This document shows, one piece after another, positions 1 through 4,887 of a stretch of 7,800 bases of DNA. Origin of the DNA: JBDSTZ01 sp039927975. GTDB taxonomy: Bacteria; Pseudomonadota; Gammaproteobacteria; Burkholderiales; Burkholderiaceae_D. The notes under the pieces were generated by a model that was given only the letters and a program-made list of their open reading frames with translations, was not told where the DNA came from and ran no database searches. The stretch is taken from assembly GCA_039927975.1 (NCBI GenBank), contig JBDSTZ010000015.1:1-7800 (forward strand), in the 5' to 3' direction. Numbering within the stretch: the stretch's first letter is position 1; each line of letters opens with the position of its first letter. A program made the position numbers and the translations under genes.

Positions 1-398
1 TCGTACTTCATGCACAGCCAGGCGCCCTTGACGTTGACGTTCATGATGCGGTCGTACAGCGCCTCGTCGCCCTCGGCCAGCGGGAGGTATTCCTCCTCGA
101 TGCCGGCGTTGTTGAATGCACAATCGAGCCGCCCGTAATACGAGACCGTCTTGTCAATCAAGGCTTCCACTTCGGCGGCGCGGGTGACGTTGGTTTGGAC
201 GAACAGCGCCTTGCCGCCACCTTCGACAATCATGGCCGCCGTGGCGTGGCCGCCGTCGACCGAGGTGTCGGCCACCACCACCGAGGCGCCGGCGCGCCCG
301 AAGGCGATCGCCGCGGCCCTTCCGATCCCGCCTGCCGCGCCCGTGACGAGCACGACCTTGCCTTCGAACGAGATTTCATGCCGCTTGATGTTGGCCAC
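1..398 (-). CDS. Short-chain dehydrogenase/reductase (SDR), N-terminal part
   Basis: N-terminal 132 residues of a classical SDR oxidoreductase, a cytoplasmic NAD(P)-dependent enzyme; the rest lies beyond the window's left edge. The Rossmann nucleotide-binding motif TGAAGGIG is at residues 19-26 and the structural NNAG motif at 96-99. An aspartate (D44) stands at the end of the second beta strand, which in this family usually favours NAD(H) over NADP(H). The catalytic Tyr-x-x-x-Lys is not in view, so substrate and activity cannot be judged. The start is a GTG at 398-396, preceded by GGAG with a 9-nt spacer; no earlier in-frame ATG is usable. It has its own promoter at 452-480 and sits downstream of the CBS-domain gene on the same strand. 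Family assignment is firm; the specific reaction is unknown. Confidence 0.9.
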   Translation of the reverse strand, partial: MANIKRHEISFEGKVVLVTGAAGGIGRAAAIAFGRAGASVVVADTSVDGGHATAAMIVEGGGKALFVQTNVTRAAEVEALIDKTVSYYGRLDCAFNNAGIEEEYLPLAEGDEALYDRIMNVNVKGAWLCMKY

Positions 399-425
399 AG
401 TGTTGCACTCCGCTTGTTGAACATG

Positions 426-441
426 AGCACAGTTAAGTGCT
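426..441. promoter_or_regulatory. Inverted repeat at the start of the SDR leader
   Basis: AGCAC and GTGCT (426-430 and 437-441) form a perfect 5-bp inverted repeat around a 6-nt centre. It lies just downstream of the predicted transcription start of the SDR gene. It could be an operator or a small leader hairpin; the sequence alone does not decide. Confidence 0.35.
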
Positions 442-451
442 ACAAGGAAAC

Positions 452-480
452 ATCATAGCGCGACATTGCCGATCAATCAA
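452..480 (-). promoter_or_regulatory. Sigma70-like promoter of the SDR gene
   Basis: On the minus strand TTGATT (480-475) and TATGAT (457-452) are separated by exactly 17 bp, matching the -35 consensus at 4/6 and the -10 consensus at 5/6. Transcription would start near 445, giving a leader of roughly 47 nt before the GTG start of the SDR gene. Confidence 0.65.
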
Positions 481-554
481 ATGAAAATGTCCGCGCTACC
501 GTAATGGTGATGTTTTCGTGGTTTTTCGCCATGTTCAACAATGGAGCGGGGGCC

Positions 555-1004
555 TCAGTGGCGCGAGCGCTTTTCGTGGTTCTGCTGGTAGGGGCCGATG
601 CGCGACAGTTCGCTCATTTCCTCGGCGAGGAATTCGAGCAGGTCGTCGACGCTGACAATGCCGCTGAGCGAGCCGCGGCTGTTGATCACCGGCACCCGGC
701 GGATCGCCCGCAGGCGCATGCGCTCGATGGTTTCGTAGACATCGTCGCCATCGCTGGCGGTGAGCAAGTCGTCGCTCATGATGTCGCCCACCAGCAGGCT
801 GGCCGGGTCGAGCCCGAGCGCGATGACCGAGACGATGATGTCGCGGTCGGTGATGATGCCGACCGGGATGCGCTCGCCGTCGGGCTGGTCGATCACCACC
901 AGGTCGCCGACGTGGTGGCTGCGCATCAACAAGGCGGCGCCCTGCACGGTTTCATCGCGTTTGCAGTGGATGGGGTGGGAAGTGCAGATCTCGCCGATAC
1001 GCAT
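555..1004 (-). CDS. Two-CBS-domain protein
   Basis: A 149-residue protein made almost entirely of a CBS-domain pair, roughly residues 1-66 and 72-132. The characteristic strand-helix motifs are GIITDRDI (49-56) and GIVSVDDLLEFL (115-126). Stand-alone CBS pairs bind adenosine nucleotides (AMP, ATP, S-adenosylmethionine) and act as energy or ligand sensors; the ligand and partner are not known here. The start is set at the ATG at 1004 because AAGGAG lies 7 nt upstream; a reading extended by 12 residues has no comparable ribosome site. No signal peptide or membrane segment is visible, so it is probably cytosolic. The tail after about residue 134 is polar and basic (ends KRSRH). It follows the DUF3579 gene after a 162-bp gap containing a duplicated gene end. 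Confidence 0.9.
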   Translation of the reverse strand: MRIGEICTSHPIHCKRDETVQGAALLMRSHHVGDLVVIDQPDGERIPVGIITDRDIIVSVIALGLDPASLLVGDIMSDDLLTASDGDDVYETIERMRLRAIRRVPVINSRGSLSGIVSVDDLLEFLAEEMSELSRIGPYQQNHEKRSRH

Positions 1005-1022
1005 GTGATTCTCCTTGTCCTT

Positions 1023-1044
1023 GCGCGCACACAAGCGCACGCGC
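1023..1044 (-). promoter_or_regulatory. Possible hairpin just upstream of the CBS-gene ribosome site
   Basis: On the minus strand GCGCG and CGCGC bracket a segment that adds G.U-containing pairs, giving a stem of about nine pairs with three wobbles. It ends 6 nt before the AAGGAG Shine-Dalgarno (1016-1011). It could modulate ribosome access, but alternating GC runs give such pairings readily in GC-rich DNA. Confidence 0.25.
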
Positions 1045-1124
1045 GAAAGGGACTACGCTACGCGACAATTCCAGCGTGGCTTTGATCTTGCTCAAAGCGA
1101 CAGTGGCGTCCCACAGCATGGCGT

Positions 1125-1208
1125 TCAGGATTTCAATGTGGGCAGGATGCAGGCCCGGAGCACTTTTCAGGCTTTCGGGTCGGGCAGGATGCAGGCCTGG
1201 ATCACTTG
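1125..1208 (-). repeat. 42-bp tandem duplication of the DUF3579 gene end
   Basis: Two adjacent 42-bp units (1208-1167 and 1166-1125, minus strand) match at 33 of 42 positions, including an exact 16-base block, GGCCTGCATCCTGCCC. Unit 1 encodes the last 13 codons and TGA of the DUF3579 gene. Unit 2 continues in the same frame after the stop, encodes a 13-codon relative (KVLRACILPTLKS) and also ends in TGA. Confidence 0.8.
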
Positions 1209-1502
1209 CAGGTTGTTGTCCTTGGCGAAGTCGAGGACGAAATGATAGGCCAGCGGCTCGATATCCTTGAGCGCGCTGTTGACCACAACCGAGCGCACGC
1301 CGTCGAGCATGGTCGGGCGCACATAGGGCGAATACTGCAGGTGGGCGTTGCGCCCGCCCGAGCCTTCGGGACGGAAACACGACATCGCACCGCACAGCCG
1401 TTCGGCCCAGTCGCTGGGACGGAACTGCTTGCCGTCGTTGGTGACGCCAAGAATGAAGAACTCTTCAGCCAGTTCTTTCTTGTTTTGCGGGAGGTCGGCC
1501 AT
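1167..1502 (-). CDS. DUF3579 family protein
   Basis: An acidic, soluble 111-residue protein that I recognise as the DUF3579 family, a small conserved protein of mainly betaproteobacteria with no established function. Recognisable stretches are EFFILGVTNDGKQFRPSDWAE (about residues 14-34, quoted in part as FRPSDWAERLCGAMSCFRPE at 27-46) and the central YSPYVRPTMLDGVRSVVV segment (58-75). No signal peptide or membrane helix is seen. The ATG at 1502 opens the frame; no clear Shine-Dalgarno precedes it, so translation may depend on the structured leader. A promoter lies at 1568-1596. The last 13 codons and stop are duplicated immediately downstream. It is followed by the CBS-domain gene on the same strand, possibly co-transcribed. 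Confidence 0.85.
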   Translation of the reverse strand: MADLPQNKKELAEEFFILGVTNDGKQFRPSDWAERLCGAMSCFRPEGSGGRNAHLQYSPYVRPTMLDGVRSVVVNSALKDIEPLAYHFVLDFAKDNNLQVIQACILPDPKA

Positions 1503-1537
1503 AGGGCGGCGTGATGAAACGGTACGGGTGAAAGGTC

Positions 1538-1553
1538 CCGGCGCGGGCGCCGG
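1538..1553 (-). promoter_or_regulatory. GC hairpin in the DUF3579 leader
   Basis: CCGGCG and CGCCGG form a perfect 6-bp all-GC stem with a 4-nt loop, between the predicted transcription start (about 1561) and the ATG at 1502. No T-run follows, so it is not a standard intrinsic terminator. It may be a structured 5' leader, an mRNA stabiliser or a pausing site. Confidence 0.4.
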
Positions 1554-1567
1554 CCGGGTATCCCACT

Positions 1568-1596
1568 ATTATATCTTATAGAAGACTTGGCATCCA
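1568..1596 (-). promoter_or_regulatory. Promoter of the DUF3579 gene
   Basis: A perfect TATAAT -10 element is at 1573-1568 on the minus strand, inside a short AT-rich island of otherwise GC-rich DNA. The best -35 at 17-bp spacing is TGGATG (1596-1591), only 3/6 to consensus. It lies in the gap between the CobD/CbiB-like gene and DUF3579. Confidence 0.55.
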
Positions 1597-1615
1597 GCGT
1601 CGGCCACGGGCGGGG

Positions 1616-2575
1616 TCAGCCCAGCCACACGGCGCCTGACAGCAGCAACAGTAACATCATCCACAGTAGCAGCGCGCGCCAGACCAGGCCGACCGTGCTT
1701 TGCAGGGCGCGCACGGTTGGCTCCTCGCCCGGCAGGACTTCGATGTCGCCGTCGCTCGAGTCGACCGTGGCGGCGTCGGCCGGCAGCACGCGCGAGGCGT
1801 TCTCCAACGGCGAGCCGAGCCGCACGCCCATGGCGCCGCCGCCGGCGGCCAGGATGATGCCCTTGGGCTCGTCGGCCCAGCGGTCGGCGAAATTGCGCCA
1901 GGCGTAGATGGCGTCCTCGAAATTGCCGACCACCGCGAAAGCCACCGCCGTCAGGCGCACCGGCACCCAGTCGATCCAGTAAAACGCGCGCGCGGCGAAC
2001 TCGCCGAAGGCTTCGTTGCGCATGTGCTCGGGCTCGTTCCAGGCGCGGGCGAGGAATTCGGCGACGCGGTACATCACCGCGCAGGCCGGTCCGAGCGGCA
2101 TGAGGAACCAGAAGAACACGCCAAACACGTTGCGGTGGGTGGTCACCAGCGACTTCTCGACGGCGATGCGGGCGATCTCGCCGCTTTCCATGCCGACCGT
2201 ATCGAGCCTGGTCCATTCGGCCAGCAGCGCGCGCGCGGTGGCGTCGTCGCCCGAGTTGAGGGCCAGCTGGATCGAGGTGAAGTAGTGGCTGTAGTGGCGA
2301 AAGCCGAGCGTGAGGTAGACGATCAGCACGTTCCAGGCGAAGGCGGCGAATACCAGGTTGTAGCGCTGCAGCACCCAGTAGACCAGTGCGACGGGCAGCA
2401 TGAGCGCGATCATCATGAGGATCCAGCCGAGCCGGCCGTGGCTGGCGTCGCCCGCGTTGCACCAGGCTTCCATGCGCACGGCGAGGCGCTTGATTTCGGC
2501 GTAGATGATGTTATCCGCACGCAAGGGCTTGAGTTGCTCGATGAGCAGCGCGCACAGAATGGAAAGAAAAGTCAT
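1616..2575 (-). CDS. CobD/CbiB-family membrane protein
   Basis: A 319-residue integral membrane protein of the CobD/CbiB (cobalamin biosynthesis) / AmpE superfamily. Hydrophobic segments lie near residues 50-70, 73-92, 148-170, 203-218 and 299-318. Family-like stretches are FGVFFWFLMPLGPACAVMYR (151-170), DWVPVRLTAVAFAV (202-215) and LAAGGGAMGVRLG (242-254). In true adenosylcobinamide-phosphate synthases I recall an E-N-x-S-D-G stretch and an R-L-D-D before the N-W-x-P-A-R-L motif; here the corresponding places read THRNVFG and FYWID. No other cobalamin gene is nearby. It is therefore probably a divergent homologue of unknown role rather than a cobalamin enzyme. The ATG at 2575 is preceded by AAGGA with a 6-nt spacer. 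It follows the NUDIX gene by 215 bp and has its own promoter. Confidence 0.8.
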   Translation of the reverse strand: MTFLSILCALLIEQLKPLRADNIIYAEIKRLAVRMEAWCNAGDASHGRLGWILMMIALMLPVALVYWVLQRYNLVFAAFAWNVLIVYLTLGFRHYSHYFTSIQLALNSGDDATARALLAEWTRLDTVGMESGEIARIAVEKSLVTTHRNVFGVFFWFLMPLGPACAVMYRVAEFLARAWNEPEHMRNEAFGEFAARAFYWIDWVPVRLTAVAFAVVGNFEDAIYAWRNFADRWADEPKGIILAAGGGAMGVRLGSPLENASRVLPADAATVDSSDGDIEVLPGEEPTVRALQSTVGLVWRALLLWMMLLLLLSGAVWLG

Positions 2576-2617
2576 CAAACGTCCTTTTTGAAATACAGCA
2601 ATACCGCCATGCCCGCT

Positions 2618-2646
2618 ACGATAACGCAGAGCTAGCATTGAATCAA
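2618..2646 (-). promoter_or_regulatory. Probable promoter of the CobD/CbiB-like gene
   Basis: TTGATT (2646-2641) and TATCGT (2623-2618) are 17 bp apart on the minus strand, each 4/6 to consensus, and lie about 45-70 bp upstream of the ATG at 2575. Confidence 0.45.
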
Positions 2647-2647
2647 A

Positions 2648-2662
2648 TAATTGGCCTAATTA
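2648..2662. promoter_or_regulatory. AT-rich inverted repeat upstream of the -35
   Basis: TAATT and AATTA (2648-2652, 2658-2662) form a perfect inverted repeat with a 5-bp centre, immediately upstream of the -35 at 2641-2646. An activator site or UP-like element is possible; it stands out as an AT island in GC-rich DNA. Confidence 0.35.
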
Positions 2663-2729
2663 CGGCGGATGGGCGGGCGCGTCGACGCCACTTTGTGCAG
2701 GCGAATGTGGCGCGGCGGCGATCCGCAAC

Positions 2730-2747
2730 GGGCGGACAGCGCCGCCC
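2730..2747 (-). terminator. Possible hairpin after the NUDIX gene
   Basis: GGGCGG and CCGCCC form a perfect 6-bp stem with a 6-nt loop, 43 nt past the NUDIX stop. There is no T-run, and a competing pairing (2714-2720 with 2740-2746) exists, so it is only a weak terminator candidate. Confidence 0.25.
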
Positions 2748-2790
2748 TGCCCGACGCGGCACGCCGCCGGATGTCCATATTCACAGCGCA

Positions 2791-3456
2791 TCAAGCCCGC
2801 AAGAAATGGAACAAATTGCGCAGCATGCCGGCGGTGGCGCCCCAGATGAAGAAGCGCTCATAGGGAATCGCGTAGAACTTGCGGCGCGCGGCCTCGGCCG
2901 TGCCCTCGAACGCGAGCCGCTGATGATTGGCGCCGTTCATCAGGAATTCCAGCGGCACTTCGAAGATCTCGGCCACCTCGTGCGGATCGGCCACCAGGTC
3001 GAACGGCGGCGCCAGTAAGCCCACCACCGGGGTCACGCGAAAACCGCTGCCGGTCAGGTACTCGGGCATCACTCCCAGCAGCTCGACGTGGCGGCGGTCG
3101 AGGCCGATTTCTTCCTGCGCCTCGCGCAAGGCGGTGTCCACCGGCGAGGCGTCCGAGGGTTCGGCCCTGCCGCCCGGAAAACTGATCTGCCCGGCATGGT
3201 TGCTCAGGTGTTCAGTGCGCTGGGTCAGCAGCATGGTCAAGCCGTCCGGGCGCGCCACCAGCGGCACCAGCACAGCGGCCGGCTTCATGCGCAGGTCGCG
3301 GGTGAGCGACTCTTCGATCGTTTCGGGCTGCCAGGCGGCGGGGCTGGCGAAACGCCGGCGCAGCCAGTCGGGCTCCATGCGCGCAGGGTCGAGCGCCGCC
3401 TCGCCGCCGACGGCTTCGATGAGTAACTGTTGCGGATCGAAAGCAAGCTTGGCCAA
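2791..3456 (-). CDS. NUDIX hydrolase, CoA pyrophosphatase type (NudL-like)
   Basis: A 221-residue soluble NUDIX hydrolase. Enzymes of this subfamily cleave coenzyme A and its derivatives to 3',5'-ADP and 4'-phosphopantetheine. The subfamily (UPF0035) signature LLTQRTEHLSNHAGQISFPG runs over residues 76-95, followed by the catalytic NUDIX helix REAQEEIGL (111-119), whose glutamates bind the metal. E. coli NudL is about 190 residues; this one has a longer N-terminus. The start is a TTG at 3456, chosen because AGGAA lies 6-7 nt upstream; the next in-frame ATG (residue 27) would remove conserved-looking sequence. It lies 116 bp downstream of rplS, across an element that can fold as terminator or antiterminator, so read-through from the ribosomal operon may contribute to its expression. 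No strong promoter of its own was found in the gap. Confidence 0.9.
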   Translation of the reverse strand: MAKLAFDPQQLLIEAVGGEAALDPARMEPDWLRRRFASPAAWQPETIEESLTRDLRMKPAAVLVPLVARPDGLTMLLTQRTEHLSNHAGQISFPGGRAEPSDASPVDTALREAQEEIGLDRRHVELLGVMPEYLTGSGFRVTPVVGLLAPPFDLVADPHEVAEIFEVPLEFLMNGANHQRLAFEGTAEAARRKFYAIPYERFFIWGATAGMLRNLFHFLRA

Positions 3457-3500
3457 GCGGATTCCTGACGTCCTGGGAACAGATAAATAAACAGCGCCAT

Positions 3501-3526
3501 AAAAAAAGGCACCCCTCAGGATGCCT
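3501..3526 (-). terminator. Intrinsic terminator downstream of rplS
   Basis: On the minus strand AGGCATCC (3526-3519) pairs with GGGTGCCT (3514-3507) to give an 8-bp stem with one G.U pair and the tetraloop TGAG. It is followed at once by a T-run (3506-3501, continuous with the last stem T). This would end the rpsP-rimM-trmD-rplS transcript. Confidence 0.8.
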
Positions 3527-3552
3527 TCTCAGGCATCCCGTCAAGGATACCT
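3507..3552 (-). promoter_or_regulatory. Attenuator-like four-segment element after rplS
   Basis: In transcript order the segments are 1 AGGTATCC (3552-3545), 2 GGATGCCT (3538-3531), 3 AGGCATCC (3526-3519) and 4 GGGTGCCT (3514-3507). 1:2 gives 8 pairs with one G.U, 2:3 gives 8 perfect pairs with a GAGA loop, and 3:4 is the terminator stem. Forming 2:3 excludes the terminator; forming 1:2 frees segment 3 to terminate. Segment 1 begins 20 nt after the rplS stop. The pairings are seen directly; regulation is inferred. Confidence 0.55.
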
Positions 3553-3572
3553 TGTTTGCTACACAGACGCTG

Positions 3573-3959
3573 TTACTTGGCGGCTGCTGGCGCGGCGGCG
3601 CGACGGTTTGGCAGTTTCTCTTTGATACGTGCCGATTTGCCCGAACGCTCGCGCAGGTAGTACAGCTTGGCGCGGCGAACATCACCACGACGCTTGACTT
3701 CGATCGATGCGATCAGCGGGGAATACAGCTGAAAGGTACGCTCAACGCCTTCGCCGGACGAGATCTTGCGAACGATGAAGTTCGAGTTCAGGCCACGGTT
3801 GCGACGGGAGATCACCACGCCTTCGTAAGCCTGGGCGCGCTTGCGCGTACCTTCGACTACGTTGACGTTGACGACGATGGTGTCGCCAGGTGCGAAATCG
3901 GGAATAGTCTTGCCCAGACGGGCAATTTCTTCTTGCTCAAGTTGTTGAATCAGATTCAT
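3573..3959 (-). CDS. rplS: 50S ribosomal protein L19
   Basis: A 128-residue bL19, a protein of the large subunit located near the 30S-50S interface. The conserved L19 core is clear: FIVRKISSGEGVERTFQLYS (61-80), then SIEVKRRGDVRRAKLYYLRE (85-104) and GKSARIKEKL (107-116). The C-terminus carries a short Ala/Pro-rich tail (AAAPAAAK), a lineage-specific extension beyond the usual length of about 115 residues. The start is the ATG at 3959, which has GGAG 8 nt upstream and begins with the typical M-N-L-I-Q; a reading seven residues longer would begin before the ribosome site. It is last in the rpsP-rimM-trmD-rplS operon, 137 bp after trmD, with a leader hairpin in that gap, and is followed by a terminator or attenuator. 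Confidence 0.98.
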   Translation of the reverse strand: MNLIQQLEQEEIARLGKTIPDFAPGDTIVVNVNVVEGTRKRAQAYEGVVISRRNRGLNSNFIVRKISSGEGVERTFQLYSPLIASIEVKRRGDVRRAKLYYLRERSGKSARIKEKLPNRRAAAPAAAK

Positions 3960-3997
3960 TTTTATCACTCCATAAACCATCGTGCTGGCGCGTGTGT

Positions 3998-4020
3998 CCG
4001 GATCGGTCTTGCGACCCCGG
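3998..4020 (-). promoter_or_regulatory. Candidate rplS leader hairpin in the trmD-rplS gap
   Basis: On the minus strand CCGG-GGTC (4020-4013) pairs with GACC and CCGG (4008-4005, 4001-3998) around a GCAA tetraloop of GNRA type, with a 3-nt GAT bulge on the 3' side: eight Watson-Crick pairs. It ends 38 nt before the rplS start codon. It could be a structural element controlling L19 translation or a processing site. L19 leaders known to me are from Firmicutes, so no identity is claimed. Confidence 0.4.
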
Positions 4021-4096
4021 CTGCCCAGTAGAGGATGGGGTTAAACATGAACACGCGGGCAACATGCTCGCGCGTCGGTACTGCCACTGCTATTTG

Positions 4097-4861
4097 CTAC
4101 TCTTTGCCGGCCGCTTGCAAGCCGGCCAAAAATTGTTCGTCCTTCTTGTCCAGCAGTCCCGCCGCCCTCGCCTGCCGCAGCAGGTCGGGCCGCTTGCGGG
4201 CGGTCGCCTCGAGCATGCGCTGGCGCCGCCATTTGACGATGTCAGCGTGGTTGCCGCCCATCAGGACCGGCGGCACGCTCGCGCCTTCGTACGTTTCGGG
4301 CCGGGTGTAATGGGGCGAATCGAGCAGACCGTTGACAAAGCTGTCTTCGATCGCCGACGCATCGTCGCCCAGCACACCAGGCAATTGCCGCACCACCGCG
4401 TCCATCAGCGCCATCGCCGGCAATTCGCCGCCCGACAGCACGAAGTCGCCGAGACTGATTTCCTCGTCGACCACCCGGTCCAGCAGACGCTGGTCGACCG
4501 CTTCATAGCGGCCGCACAGCAGCACCAGACCCGGTTCCTGTTTCAGCTGCATCACCCGGTCATGCGTCAGCGTGCGGCCCTGGGGCGACATGAAGACCAC
4601 CCGCGGCGCCGGCAAGCCGAGCGCTACCTGGCGTTCCTTGCCGGCCGCGATGGCCGCTTCGAGCGGCTTGGCCAGCATCACCATCCCGGGGCCGCCGCCA
4701 TACGGCCGGTCATCCACGGTGCGGTGATTGTCGGTCGTGAAATCACGCGGATTCCATAGCGACAAGCCCCAGCGCTGCTGCTCGAACGCCCGCCGGGTCA
4801 CCCCCGACTGCGTCAACGCGGCAAACATTTCCGGAAACAAGCTCACGACGTCAAATTGCAT
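4097..4861 (-). CDS. trmD: tRNA (guanine-N1)-methyltransferase TrmD
   Basis: A 254-residue TrmD, the SPOUT-class enzyme that uses S-adenosylmethionine to make m1G37 next to the anticodon and so prevents +1 frameshifting; it works in the cytoplasm as a homodimer. Visible family motifs are YGGGPGM (54-60), LLCGRYEAVDQR (114-125), EISLGDFVLSGGE (134-146) of the trefoil-knot SAM site, and EDSFVNGLLDSPHYTRP (172-188). The aspartate in the last (D173) corresponds to the proposed catalytic base of E. coli TrmD. Length matches E. coli (about 255). The ATG at 4861 lies 26 nt after the rimM stop with only a weak GAGAG upstream, so expression is probably modest and coupled to rimM. It is third in the rpsP-rimM-trmD-rplS operon. 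Confidence 0.98.
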   Translation of the reverse strand: MQFDVVSLFPEMFAALTQSGVTRRAFEQQRWGLSLWNPRDFTTDNHRTVDDRPYGGGPGMVMLAKPLEAAIAAGKERQVALGLPAPRVVFMSPQGRTLTHDRVMQLKQEPGLVLLCGRYEAVDQRLLDRVVDEEISLGDFVLSGGELPAMALMDAVVRQLPGVLGDDASAIEDSFVNGLLDSPHYTRPETYEGASVPPVLMGGNHADIVKWRRQRMLEATARKRPDLLRQARAAGLLDKKDEQFLAGLQAAGKE

Positions 4862-4887
4862 CGGGCTCTCGCTGGGTGTGCCGCGGC

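Larger units (their letters stand above)
414..541. repeat. Paired 12-bp inverted repeat flanking the SDR promoter
   Basis: TTGTTGAACATG at 414-425 is repeated exactly as its reverse complement CATGTTCAACAA at 530-541. Each copy holds a 9-bp palindrome of the form TGTT-S-AACA, at 415-423 and 532-540. The centres are 117 bp apart with the SDR promoter between them. This resembles a pair of operators for one dimeric regulator; which regulator is unknown. Confidence 0.5.

Noticed and set aside
530..554. A terminator for the CBS-domain gene
   Set aside because: The only dyad just downstream of its stop is the short TGTT-S-AACA palindrome, whose loop would be too small for a hairpin and which has no GC stem; it looks more like a DNA-binding site.
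1005..1040. A 12-residue longer start for the CBS-domain protein
   Set aside because: AAGGAG lies inside this stretch at the right distance from the later ATG, marking it as the leader.
504..1085. A 193-codon plus-strand open frame opposite the CBS-domain gene
   Set aside because: It mirrors the CBS gene codons, shows an Asp/His/Ala-rich composition and has no ribosome site.
1569..2462. A 297-codon open frame on the minus strand, offset within the CobD/CbiB-like gene
   Set aside because: Its translation is extremely rich in Arg, Ala, Gly and Pro with no recognisable domain, typical of a GC-rich shadow frame; the overlapping frame has clear membrane segments and a good ribosome site.
1700..2635. 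A 311-codon plus-strand open frame opposite the CobD/CbiB-like gene
   Set aside because: Antisense shadow: His/Gly/Glu-rich low-complexity translation, no ribosome site, and it runs through the promoter and start of the real gene.
3457..3572. A separate promoter for the NUDIX gene in the AT-rich stretch after the terminator
   Set aside because: TTTATT and TATCTG-like hexamers occur, but no -35 at acceptable spacing was found; left open rather than annotated.
3992..4759. A 255-codon plus-strand open frame opposite trmD
   Set aside because: trmD is unmistakable in the other strand; this frame is rich in His, Arg and Gln and has no recognisable motif.
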